NCBI GenBank assembly: GCA_030538185.1
Contig: JAUNUK010000003.1
Coordinates: forward strand, 46,125 to 110,124
Direction of reading: 5' to 3'
From: Actinomycetaceae bacterium
GTDB lineage: Bacteria; Actinomycetota; Actinomycetes; Actinomycetales; Actinomycetaceae
Length of the DNA stretch: 64,000 bases
Shown: piece after piece, positions 26,506 through 34,651 of the stretch
Position numbering within the stretch: position 1 is the first letter of the stretch
Layout: the number at the start of each line of letters is the position of its first letter
Made by a program: the position numbers and the translations under genes
The notes under the pieces: generated by a model
Told to the model about the DNA's origin: nothing
Databases searched by the model: none
The model's input: only the letters and a program-made list of their open reading frames with translations

Positions 26506-27774
26506 TCAAGTTGCGAATACGTCCCATCGGATGCGGTCTGCCAAGGTCTCGGCGTGAGTGGCCCAGCTGCTTTCCAGAGCCATACGCCCACCATCTACGG
26601 CTATCCACGTATCCGAGCCAAGACCCGGAGGCAATGCGATTGGAGACCACCCCAGATTAACGAGCCTTGCGCCGCCCTTTGTGAACCGTAACAAATACGG
26701 GTTTACCTGCCCTGCCTCCGTGGTTACATTCTCAGGCACATGCCGCACAAACAGGTCGTGCCCACTGACAGCAAAGGCATCATCTGGTGAGAGTTCCCAT
26801 ACATGTTCAAGTTTTTTCGTTTCCAGATTAACGACGAGGGCGACCCTCTGTGAACTGTTATCTTCCTGAACAATCAGCAAGGCCAAAGAATCGGTTGCCA
26901 AGAACTTGAGGAGGTGAAACGGTTTGGGGACTCTCACACTAACCGGCATGTCCGCGCCTGATTCACCCTTTGCCACCTGGCCTATGGCGATCTCTTGGTC
27001 CTTGACAGTAGCGACCAGTACTTCGCCACCTTTGCCAACACCGTAAAACCCCACCGATTTGTCCGCGCTCGAAACATGAGGGCGCCATTGGCCGCCTTCT
27101 TCTAACACCCCAGACCAATCTGTGCCTGTTACAAGCACCCCTCTGTTGGCAACTTGTAAGCCCAGGCGCGCAAAACCGCCAGCCGTATTGCGTGAGATGC
27201 CCAAATCCGGGGTACTTTCCAAGAAAATACGCGTATCAGAAAAGTCTTCTTGACTGCTTAGAATCTTCCAATCGATACTGGTCGTCAACGTTTCATGGCA
27301 GTATTCAACCCAGAACAGGCGTTCGTTGTGGATGACCACTGGGCCGTCGGGTGAACACCTTGGGTCATAATCTGCTGGGCGCTCGATTTTGGTGACGATG
27401 ACGCGGTTATCTGTTCCGCCTACCACGAACTGACGGCCCGTTCCTGCAGTCGACACTGACCCTAGTATGCGTCCATCTGGCAAAAAGGTTCCGAAACTGT
27501 AGTTGTCATCCACATTACCCAGGGGGTAAGGGTCTCCCAGAGGTGTCTGGGCTGCAGGTTCCTTTTGTACCGCATCATCCAAGGATTCAGGTTCAGCCTT
27601 CGATACTTGCGTGCCAGATGAGTCCAGCAATATATAGGAACCGGGAAGGGTTTCTGTTGGCGCGAGACTCTCAAGCTGCTGCCTTTTGTCGCCTGAAGAC
27701 TCCAAGGCGCAGCCGGCCAGAAGCCCGCAGAGTAATGTCACCAGCCCGAGTGCCACAGCACCACTCTTCTTCAC
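26506..27774 (-). CDS. Predicted lipoprotein, beta-propeller-like, unknown function
   Basis: A 422-residue protein beginning with a lipoprotein signal: basic MKKSG, hydrophobic core and lipobox LLAGC (Cys ~22). After a Ser/Glu-rich linker, repeated short beta-rich blocks with G-x-(V/I)-L-V patterns (GRILGSVST, RGVLVTGTD, GEVLVATVK) suggest a propeller fold. I do not recognise a named family. It is convergent with the CoA-disulfide reductase gene, 26 bp apart, with no evident terminator between them. Surface-anchored location is likely; role unknown. Confidence 0.7.
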   Translation of the reverse strand: MKKSGAVALGLVTLLCGLLAGCALESSGDKRQQLESLAPTETLPGSYILLDSSGTQVSKAEPESLDDAVQKEPAAQTPLGDPYPLGNVDDNYSFGTFLPDGRILGSVSTAGTGRQFVVGGTDNRVIVTKIERPADYDPRCSPDGPVVIHNERLFWVEYCHETLTTSIDWKILSSQEDFSDTRIFLESTPDLGISRNTAGGFARLGLQVANRGVLVTGTDWSGVLEEGGQWRPHVSSADKSVGFYGVGKGGEVLVATVKDQEIAIGQVAKGESGADMPVSVRVPKPFHLLKFLATDSLALLIVQEDNSSQRVALVVNLETKKLEHVWELSPDDAFAVSGHDLFVRHVPENVTTEAGQVNPYLLRFTKGGARLVNLGWSPIALPPGLGSDTWIAVDGGRMALESSWATHAETLADRIRWDVFAT

Positions 27775-27857
27775 CCATTTATTGTATGTCCCGGCCCAGT
27801 AGCGAAAAATAATAGGGCTGCGTTGTGTGCGTGCCGCGGACGTGAAATCTAAAAAGT

Positions 27858-28727
27858 CTAAAAGGTTAGTTGGGTGTTGTCGATGAGGCGGGTTTTGCCT
27901 ACCCAGGCGGCTAGGGGCATGATGGCCTGACCTGTGAAGCCGAGGGCCACGGGCGTGTAGGTGCTGGCGTCCACGATATCCACGTAATCCAAGCGGATCC
28001 CGGGGGCCGATTCCAGGGCGCTGCGCGCAAAATCTAGGACTGCATGCGCATCTGCACCGCCCTCGGCAATGTTTTTTGCCTGGAAAAGGGTGCGCGAGAG
28101 GACCAAGGCGGCCTCGCGTTCTTGCGGTGACAGGTAGGCGTTGCGTGAGGACATGGCCAGGCCATCGACCTCGCGGCGTATGTCGACGGGCAGGATTTCT
28201 ATGGGGAGGTCCAAGTCAGCGACCATGCGTTCGATAATCGCCAGTTGCTGGGCGTCCTTGCGGCCAAAGGCTGCGATATCGGGGCGGACCAGGTTGAAGA
28301 CCTTGGCCACAATCAGACACACGCCGGCAAAATGGGTCGGACGTGTTGCGCCCTCGAAGACGCGAGCCATGGGTCCGGGGTCAATCGACACAAGGGCCTC
28401 GCCCAGCGGGTAGGCGACCTCGGGTGTGGGGGCGAAAACCGCGTCGACCCCGACCGTTGACAACAGTGCCAGATCAGCTTCCAGGTCGCGCGGGTAGGCC
28501 TCCAGGTCTTCGCCCGGCGCGAACTGGGTGGGGTTGACAAAGATAGTGACCAAGATATTGGCGGGTGGGCGGATGGCTCGCACCAGGTCTAGGTGGCCCT
28601 CATGCAAGGCGCCCATGGTCATGACCAGGCCGCGCGTGCCAGCGCTTGTGCGGTCCAGATATTCCCGCAGTTCCTCACGGGTTCGTAACAGTTGAGGTTG
28701 GGGTTTCACCGCTTGCTGCGCGTTCAT
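27858..28727 (-). CDS. panC: Pantothenate synthetase
   Basis: A 289-residue enzyme joining pantoate and beta-alanine. Motifs are MTMGALHEGHLDLVR (HIGH-like), FVNPTQFAPGEDLEAYPRD, FAGVCLIVAKVFNLVRPD, FGRKDAQQL and SSRNAYLSPQER. GAGGG precedes ATG 28727; a GTG one codon earlier is possible. A motif copy with its A-rich flank encodes KNIAEGGADA (28058-28080) in a helical region of the C-terminal domain, where relatives vary. PanD is not adjacent; DUF2520 and PH-domain genes, frequent PanC neighbours, lie 2-5 kb upstream. Confidence 0.95.
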   Translation of the reverse strand: MNAQQAVKPQPQLLRTREELREYLDRTSAGTRGLVMTMGALHEGHLDLVRAIRPPANILVTIFVNPTQFAPGEDLEAYPRDLEADLALLSTVGVDAVFAPTPEVAYPLGEALVSIDPGPMARVFEGATRPTHFAGVCLIVAKVFNLVRPDIAAFGRKDAQQLAIIERMVADLDLPIEILPVDIRREVDGLAMSSRNAYLSPQEREAALVLSRTLFQAKNIAEGGADAHAVLDFARSALESAPGIRLDYVDIVDASTYTPVALGFTGQAIMPLAAWVGKTRLIDNTQLTF

Positions 28728-28762
28728 CACGCCCTCATCCTACGCCCAGGGTTGTAAAGCTT

Positions 28763-28821
28763 AAAATACGTATAGAAGCCGACCTCGTCATATAGCGCAG
28801 CTTGGCGTCTATACGTATTTT
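28763..28821. repeat. Hairpin repeat, copy B
   Basis: AAAATACGTATAGA (28763-28776) pairs perfectly with TCTATACGTATTTT (28808-28821). The left side AATACGTATAGAAGCCG is identical to copy A at 854-917, while the loop differs. It sits about 35 bp upstream of panC on that gene's promoter side, so a simple terminator role is not obvious. Confidence 0.7.
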
Positions 28822-28860
28822 TACGTAGAAGAAGCTGGGCAGCGCTGGCTATGCCAGGGT

Positions 28861-28965
28861 ATGCGAGGGCTGCTCTACCTGTTGGCGATTGTGGTCTTGG
28901 TCCTGGGTTCACTTATTTACCTGGCCAGCACGTCAACCCCAAAGTCTGAAATGACGCCACGCTAA
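28861..28965 (+). CDS. Possible 34-residue membrane microprotein
   Basis: An ATG-started frame encodes about 34 residues: M-R, a hydrophobic helix (LLYLLAIVVLVLGSLIYLA) and a short polar tail ending MTPR. The composition is that of a one-span microprotein. It lies between the hairpin repeat and the FGGY kinase, 44 bp upstream of the latter and on the same strand. The ribosome site is weak (CCAGGG close to the start), so it could be chance. Confidence 0.35.
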   Translation: MRGLLYLLAIVVLVLGSLIYLASTSTPKSEMTPR

Positions 28966-29009
28966 GAAGGGGCCGAAATTGCGGTCTATGTTGCGGGTAA
29001 CGTGGAGGT

Positions 29010-30545
29010 ATGGCTGTAATACCTGCAAGACCGCCCACTCCATTTGTCGTCCCGCCTGCACAGGCCGAGACACCTTTTGTTATAGCACTTGACGTGGGAT
29101 CCACTGCGACGCGCGGGGGTCTTTATGACCGGCAGGGCCGCCCCGTGGGCAACATCAAACACAAGGTGCCCCATTCCTTCACAACAGATGCAGACGGCAC
29201 GTCGATCATCGACCCAGATCAGGTCACCTTTGAACTGGCGCATGTTATCGACATGATCACAAACCTGGCGACTTACGAAGGCATCAAGAAGATAGCAGCC
29301 GTAGGTATCGACACCTTCGCTGCGTCCCTGGTTGGCGTGGGCGTAGAAGGCCATGCGATCACGCCGTGCTACACCTACGCAGATACGCGCTGTGCACCCG
29401 ACGTCCAGAACTTGCGTCAAGAGTACGCCCAAGAAGACATCCACAAACGAACCGGCACCCGCCTGCACGCCAGCTATCTACCTGCACGCCTGCGTTGGCT
29501 GCAACGCACTGGCCCAAACACATTCTCACAAGTCACACGGTGGCTTTCCCTGGGGGAATACGCCCATGAACAACTGCTTGGCGCCTCGGCCACCGCACAG
29601 TCCACAGCCTCATGGACTGGCCTGGTCAATGTGCGTACAGGCCTGTGGGATCCGCAGATGCTCAACATTGCAGGAATCAAAGAGGAACAGTTGGGAACCA
29701 TAGATCCCTACAGCCACGCAATTGAGCCCCTGCACGCGGGCCAGATCAAGAAACGCTGGAAGCCCCTAAAAAACGCCTTGTGGTTCCCGGCGATCACCGA
29801 CGGTTACGCCGCGACCATTGGAACCGGCATCATGGACGACACTCAGCTGGGCCTGTCGACCTCGACGTCAGGGGCTATGCGCGTTCTGCTTAACCAGGTG
29901 CCGGCGGACATTCCGTGGGCCTGTTGGGCGTATCGCGTAAATGACCGCCAATGCCTGCTGGGGGGTGCTCTAAACGACGTGGGCAGGGCTTTTACCTGGA
30001 TGGAAACGAACCTTCAACTGCCCTTAGACCCAGGCGAGCGCGATCAGATTCTGTGCGAGACGCCTTCGGGAAAAACCCCGCTGAGCCTGCCGTTTTTCTC
30101 CGGGGAACGCTCTACCCTGTGGAATTCGCAGGCGCGTGCAGCCTTTACCGGGATTGGGGCAAGCAGCGGCGCGCCTGCGCTGTTTAGGGGCATGGCCGAG
30201 GGCGTAGCACTTACTTATGCCCGTCTTTCAGCCATTATCCGCACGGTGTCACCGCAGCTCACGCGGGTGCGTGCGGCCGGGTCGGTAATCCAAAAGTACC
30301 CCGGCCTGGTGCAATTGCTGTCCGATGCCATTAAGGCCCCGATTGTGCCGGTGACCATTAAAAGGGCGACTGCACACGGCACTGCCCTGTCGGCACTGGA
30401 AGGCATAGACCCTGGCGGGCAACGCGCCGAAGTCACGATGGGAGACCTGTCTGAACCTGACCTAGAAAACCACGCTCACTACAGGAAACGCCTGGAAGAG
30501 TTCGAGGCGCTACACGAAAGTCTCCTCAACAACGTCACCAGGTGA
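29010..30545 (+). CDS. FGGY-family carbohydrate kinase
   Basis: A 511-residue sugar kinase. The N-terminal ATPase fold begins VIALDVGSTATRGGLYD and has the catalytic-region block AVGIDTFAASLVGV; the C-terminal FGGY signature region is LFRGMAEGVALTYARLSAIIRTV, then VRAAGSVIQKYPGLVQLLSDAI. The family includes gluconokinase, xylulokinase and glycerol kinase; I cannot fix the substrate, though the length and GST motif recall gluconokinase-like members. The ATG directly abuts GGAGGT, an unusually short spacing, so translation may be weak. Its 3' end overlaps the PH-domain gene by 36 bp tail to tail. Confidence 0.85.
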   Translation: MAVIPARPPTPFVVPPAQAETPFVIALDVGSTATRGGLYDRQGRPVGNIKHKVPHSFTTDADGTSIIDPDQVTFELAHVIDMITNLATYEGIKKIAAVGIDTFAASLVGVGVEGHAITPCYTYADTRCAPDVQNLRQEYAQEDIHKRTGTRLHASYLPARLRWLQRTGPNTFSQVTRWLSLGEYAHEQLLGASATAQSTASWTGLVNVRTGLWDPQMLNIAGIKEEQLGTIDPYSHAIEPLHAGQIKKRWKPLKNALWFPAITDGYAATIGTGIMDDTQLGLSTSTSGAMRVLLNQVPADIPWACWAYRVNDRQCLLGGALNDVGRAFTWMETNLQLPLDPGERDQILCETPSGKTPLSLPFFSGERSTLWNSQARAAFTGIGASSGAPALFRGMAEGVALTYARLSAIIRTVSPQLTRVRAAGSVIQKYPGLVQLLSDAIKAPIVPVTIKRATAHGTALSALEGIDPGGQRAEVTMGDLSEPDLENHAHYRKRLEEFEALHESLLNNVTR

Positions 30546-32255
30546 CGAAGTTGCAGGTAGGGCGTCGTGTTGGGTGACACGGGTCATCCACTGTTCAGGG
30601 CCTTCAGCTTCGCGGGAGAACCTGGCGCGCTGAGCCTGGACCTTCCACAGTTTCAAGGCCTGTTCTGGCCTGAGATGCGTAACGCGGGTGTCCACAAGGC
30701 CCGGCACCAGATGCAACCAAACGTTAGCCAAGCCCAGGGCGCGCTCCAGCGGCCCTTGGTGCAAGCCAACTGATTGTGCGCGTGCATGGGGCACGAAAGA
30801 CACACGTCGAGTTATGCGTCCGTGGCGAATCCACAACATAGTCGAGGTCACCGCAACAGCCTTACGCCTCCAGGAGATCCAATCCAGCCATTTGGCAGAG
30901 CCGGGCACACAGTAAAACCCGACGGATTCACCTGTGCCGTATAGGCCCTCATTCAAAACAGTCGCCGGATCCACGGCAGAACCATCAGCACCCAAAACCT
31001 CGCGTCCATCTAGATCTAAGACGACACCGAAGTCGCGTTCTACCAGCCACAAAGCACGCAAAGCATCGGCGCGTGTACCCACCGGCAGCAAGGTCGTGGA
31101 CTTTACAGAATCCTTGTCCATTCCGTAACCGGCAACAGTGATGGTCACCTTCCACCAGTCCTTGCGCCTCCACAAAAACGGTTGCACCAACTGAACCGCG
31201 TGGACCCGCCCAGGGGGCAGTGTTTGGGACTTGTGTTCAGTCAAACCGTGTCGCAAGCGAATCCCATCAGGGCTGACCGCAGCCGTGAAACCAAAGCCGC
31301 CGTTAATAACTGACCACGCATAGGAAACAGAGCCAGCAAAGGCAGACATCGCACCGATAAGGGCACCAAACCCTGTCGTTGCAACGGCAATGAATGAAAT
31401 GTCCTTCTCAATACTGACCCAGACCATCACCCCGAGGGTTCCCATGAGGAAACTCAGCGGCACAAGGACGGCGACCCACAGCCCCAAGGACCGCAGCAGA
31501 GAAGCAATCAGCACGGGGGTTGTGACCTCGTACATGGTGCGTTCTGGGGCCTCGGTTAACGCGCCCTCCCCGCTAAACCCCAAGCCCAATGCCGCCGAGG
31601 GCAAGATGCCCTCGCCCGGGTAAGAGCCCACATGGGCAGCGTTGTGGTCGGTTGGCGCAACAGGAACCTCGACGTTGGGACCAGCTACCGGGCCGCCCTC
31701 GGCAATGTTGGAACCCCCGGAAGCCTCCAACCCACCCGAGGCGAACTTTACCCCGGCGGCCTTGGCCAAAATCTCTGCACGTAACTCAATCAAGCGCGCG
31801 GAAGGCAAATAAGCGATGTCAACCTGTGAATCGCTGCCCCCGGCTGAATCCACGCGCAACTTCCCCAGACCGAAAAGCCTGCCCAACAGCGGTGTCGTAA
31901 TGTCGACGGCCTGAACCCTGTCCAGCCGCAGGTCACGTTGTTTGCGAAACAAAATGCCCTCACGGAACATGACTGATTCGTCCGAAATCGCAAACCCTGT
32001 CACGCGCCACGCCAAGAAACAGTAGACGACGACAATCGCCAAAAACGCCAGCAGGAATAGGAGGACAAACACGAAATAATGGCGGATTGAAGCCTTGCCC
32101 AAGAATTCCAGGGCCCCGGAGATATTGTTCAGCATCTGCTGAATACCAATCGCGCCCAAAATCGCAAAGAAAGACCAGGTGCGGGTCAAGGGAGTGACAG
32201 GGTGTACGCGGCGCCACTCGACTGAAGGCGCTGAAGGCGTGGCTTCCACGGTCAC
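30510..32255 (-). CDS. Membrane PH-domain (bPH2/DUF304) protein, YdbT-like
   Basis: A 581-residue protein with two pairs of membrane spans and repeated bacterial PH (bPH2) domains. Recurrent blocks are VMFREGILFRKQRDLRLDRVQAVDITTPLLGRLFGLGKLRVDSAGG, GIRLRHGLTEHKSQTLPPGRVHAVQL and RITRRVSFVPHARAQSVGLHQGPLERALGLANVWLHLVPG. A Pro/Gly-rich loop of ~70 residues contains a motif copy (GSNIAEGGPV, 31694-31703). The start overlaps the upstream PH-domain stop by 4 nt (ATGA coupling). YdbS/YdbT-like pairs are widespread; their biochemical role is unclear, with membrane association certain. Confidence 0.88.
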   Translation of the reverse strand: MTVEATPSAPSVEWRRVHPVTPLTRTWSFFAILGAIGIQQMLNNISGALEFLGKASIRHYFVFVLLFLLAFLAIVVVYCFLAWRVTGFAISDESVMFREGILFRKQRDLRLDRVQAVDITTPLLGRLFGLGKLRVDSAGGSDSQVDIAYLPSARLIELRAEILAKAAGVKFASGGLEASGGSNIAEGGPVAGPNVEVPVAPTDHNAAHVGSYPGEGILPSAALGLGFSGEGALTEAPERTMYEVTTPVLIASLLRSLGLWVAVLVPLSFLMGTLGVMVWVSIEKDISFIAVATTGFGALIGAMSAFAGSVSYAWSVINGGFGFTAAVSPDGIRLRHGLTEHKSQTLPPGRVHAVQLVQPFLWRRKDWWKVTITVAGYGMDKDSVKSTTLLPVGTRADALRALWLVERDFGVVLDLDGREVLGADGSAVDPATVLNEGLYGTGESVGFYCVPGSAKWLDWISWRRKAVAVTSTMLWIRHGRITRRVSFVPHARAQSVGLHQGPLERALGLANVWLHLVPGLVDTRVTHLRPEQALKLWKVQAQRARFSREAEGPEQWMTRVTQHDALPATSSPGDVVEETFV

Positions 32256-32833
32256 AGCCCCGCCCGCTGAGCCTCGCCACGCTGTGTCAACACCGTACGC
32301 AAACGCGCAGCCTCACCCGATTCCAGGCCTACGATTGCGGCATCGCTTGAGGCCGACGCCGTATGTAGCTTGACGCCGGCAATCCCGAAAGCGCGTTCCA
32401 GCGGTCCTTGCGTGACGTCCACAAACTGCATGCGCCCGTATGGGACAGCCACCATTGTCTTGAACATGATCCCGTGCTTAATGACCAGGTCATTGGCCCC
32501 TTCCGCATATCCCCAGGCTCGGACCTGGCGAGGAATCAGCCACAGCAACCACACCCCCAGACCGACGGGAAGAAGGGCGGGCACAAAGGCCAGCGGGTTC
32601 AAGGGGACGTCGCCCAAAACAGAGACCGCAACCGGCACCGCAATCGTGCCCAGCAGCAGCAAGACCAACCATATCGCTGTGGACAGTAAACGCACCTTTG
32701 TAGTATTCGGGCTGATCCCCACAAAGGTGACATCTTGCGGGTCGAAGGGGTTTTGCGAGGTCTGTGCCCCTTGGATTATCGGGGATTGCGCCGCCTCGTC
32801 AACCTCGCCTGCAATCTGTTGTGCCTCGCTCAT
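32252..32833 (-). CDS. PH-domain (bPH2/DUF304) membrane protein, YdbS-like
   Basis: A 193-residue partner of the preceding protein: about 40 polar residues, two membrane spans (STAIWLVLLLLGTIAVPVAVSVLG and LAFVPALLPVGLGVWLLWLIP), then one bPH2 domain (VIKHGIMFKTMVAVPYGRMQFVDVTQGPLERAFGIAGVKLHTAS). ATG 32833 follows AAGGGGAG. It is 14 bp downstream of the DUF2520 gene and translationally coupled to the YdbT-like gene. The small plus large PH-protein operon is common in actinobacteria. Confidence 0.88.
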   Translation of the reverse strand: MSEAQQIAGEVDEAAQSPIIQGAQTSQNPFDPQDVTFVGISPNTTKVRLLSTAIWLVLLLLGTIAVPVAVSVLGDVPLNPLAFVPALLPVGLGVWLLWLIPRQVRAWGYAEGANDLVIKHGIMFKTMVAVPYGRMQFVDVTQGPLERAFGIAGVKLHTASASSDAAIVGLESGEAARLRTVLTQRGEAQRAGL

Positions 32834-32847
32834 GTCTCCCCTTGCTG

Positions 32848-33801
32848 TCATTTTTCAGGCCCAAGCGCGTCAAGTATATTGCGAGTAAGTAAATCATTCA
32901 GCGCACCGCGTTCATTGGCTCGCTGAGCAGTGGTTTCAGCGAGAAAACGGTAGGTTTGTGCCACGTCATGCAGGCGCGGGTTGGCAAGTTTATTCAGGGC
33001 TTCCCCATCATTGCCGAGGGCGGCCTCGTCCATATCTGCTGCGCGTGCGGCCTGGGCCAGGACCTTGACATGCGCAGCGACCGTCGAGGCATCGCCTCTG
33101 ATCACGGGACCGGATAACCCGTCCTCGCCCTCTTGTAATGCCCTGTCCAAGGCTGCCTGCAATAACGGCTGAGCGAAAGTGGAGGGATCCTCAACCCCTG
33201 AGGCCTTCAAGGCACGCATTGCCTGGGTTACCACCGTAAGCAAATGGTTTGCTCCGTGGGCCAAGGCCGCGTGGTACAGGGGGCGCGCCTGTTCTTCCAC
33301 AAGCACGGGCTCACCACCCATTTCAACGACCAAGGCCTGCGCGATGGGTTGTAAAACAGGGGCGGCAGTGACAGCAAAAGGGCAGCCAGCCAGGCGTGCC
33401 ACATCGATAGAGGTACCCGTGAAAGTCATGGCAGGATGTATTGCCAGAGGGAGTGCACCCCGCGCACTGGCAGGCTCCAGAATGTCTACCCCGTGTGCCC
33501 CGCATGTGTGGATGACCAGTTGACCAGGTTGCCATGCGCCCAGAGTGGCCAAGCCCTGTACGAGTCCTGGCAGTTCACGATCGGGGACAGTTAAGAAAAC
33601 CAGTTCACAGCGTTCTACGACTTCTTCGACACTCACTACGGGGACGCCAGGCAGCATGGCTGCTGCACGTTCTTTGGACTGTGCGGACCCTGCCGAGACC
33701 CCGACGACTGAGTGCCCAACACTGCGAAGTGCGCTGCCCAGGACTCCGCCAACTTTCCCGCAGCCCACGATTCCCACGCCAAGCCTGCCTGTTTTCATCA
33801 T
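32848..33801 (-). CDS. Rossmann-like and DUF2520 domain protein
   Basis: A 317-residue oxidoreductase-like protein. The N-terminal Rossmann domain begins GVGIVGCGKVGGVLGSAL and has VFLTVPDREL. The DUF2520 C-terminal domain contains GALPLAIHPAMTFTGTS, HAALAHGANHLLTVVTQA and GPVIRGDASTVAAHV. The fold resembles NADP-dependent ketopantoate or F420 reductases, and in many actinobacteria this gene lies directly before panC, suggesting a link to pantothenate that remains unproven. A motif copy reads in the reverse sense as AALGND near the C-terminus (33013-33022). Confidence 0.88.
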   Translation of the reverse strand: MMKTGRLGVGIVGCGKVGGVLGSALRSVGHSVVGVSAGSAQSKERAAAMLPGVPVVSVEEVVERCELVFLTVPDRELPGLVQGLATLGAWQPGQLVIHTCGAHGVDILEPASARGALPLAIHPAMTFTGTSIDVARLAGCPFAVTAAPVLQPIAQALVVEMGGEPVLVEEQARPLYHAALAHGANHLLTVVTQAMRALKASGVEDPSTFAQPLLQAALDRALQEGEDGLSGPVIRGDASTVAAHVKVLAQAARAADMDEAALGNDGEALNKLANPRLHDVAQTYRFLAETTAQRANERGALNDLLTRNILDALGPEK

Positions 33802-33916
33802 ATATCCAGCCTAAACCGAAAATTGCCACGAGAAAAAAGTAAAAAACTCCCAGCTTCCCAGGTAATTGTCATAAAAAATACAGTTATAACACAGGGATCT
33901 TTGAGATAGTTATCGT

Positions 33917-34645
33917 ATGAGTGATCACAACCAGGGTGAGCTTGAGGCCCGCCTTCTCGTCGTAGACGACGAACCCAATATCCGCGACCTTCTCGCATCT
34001 TCCTTAAGATTCGCTGGATTTGATGTCATCAGTGCAGGAGATGGCACAGAGGCATTAAAGCTTGCAGGCAGTGAAGAACCTGATCTTGTCGTACTGGATG
34101 TCATGTTGCCTGACTTGGACGGGTTTGCGGTAACCAGGAAGATGCGCGCATCTGGCCTGAATATGCCGGTCTTATTCCTGACTGCCCGAGACGATGTCTC
34201 TGATAAAGTCCAGGGTTTGTCTGCAGGTGGTGATGATTATGTCACCAAGCCTTTTGGCCTAGAGGAAGTCGTGGCACGTATCCGCGCGATTTTGCGGCGG
34301 ACCAAACAGTCCGAAAACTCTGCTGCCCTGCTGCGGATTGCTGATCTGGTACTGGATGACGATGCTCACGAGGTCCACCGCGGGGAACGTCCCATAGAGC
34401 TATCCCCCACCGAGTTCAAACTCTTGCGTTACCTCATTGTCAATGAAGGCAAGGTCGTCTCAAAGGCCCAAATCTTGGATCACGTGTGGGAGTACGACTG
34501 GAATGGGGATGCCGCAATCGTCGAGTCTTACATCTCATATTTGCGGCGCAAACTGGATGCTCCTGACGAGTTTGGCAACATACCGCCCTCGCTAATCCAA
34601 ACTAGACGCGGTGTTGGTTACTTGATGCGCGCCCCAGAGGACTAA
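33917..34645 (+). CDS. OmpR-family response regulator, TrcR-like
   Basis: A 242-residue two-domain regulator. The receiver has the acidic pocket in VVDDEP, the phospho-acceptor Asp in LVVLDVMLPDLDG, the switch Thr in FLTARD and the Lys in YVTKPFG. The winged-helix effector domain ends VESYISYLRRKLD...LIQTRRGVGYLMR. Six nt separate it from the sensor kinase, so they form one operon. Closest by style to mycobacterial TrcR/TcrX regulators; target genes are unknown. Confidence 0.93.
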   Translation: MSDHNQGELEARLLVVDDEPNIRDLLASSLRFAGFDVISAGDGTEALKLAGSEEPDLVVLDVMLPDLDGFAVTRKMRASGLNMPVLFLTARDDVSDKVQGLSAGGDDYVTKPFGLEEVVARIRAILRRTKQSENSAALLRIADLVLDDDAHEVHRGERPIELSPTEFKLLRYLIVNEGKVVSKAQILDHVWEYDWNGDAAIVESYISYLRRKLDAPDEFGNIPPSLIQTRRGVGYLMRAPED

Positions 34646-34651
34646 ACCCCT

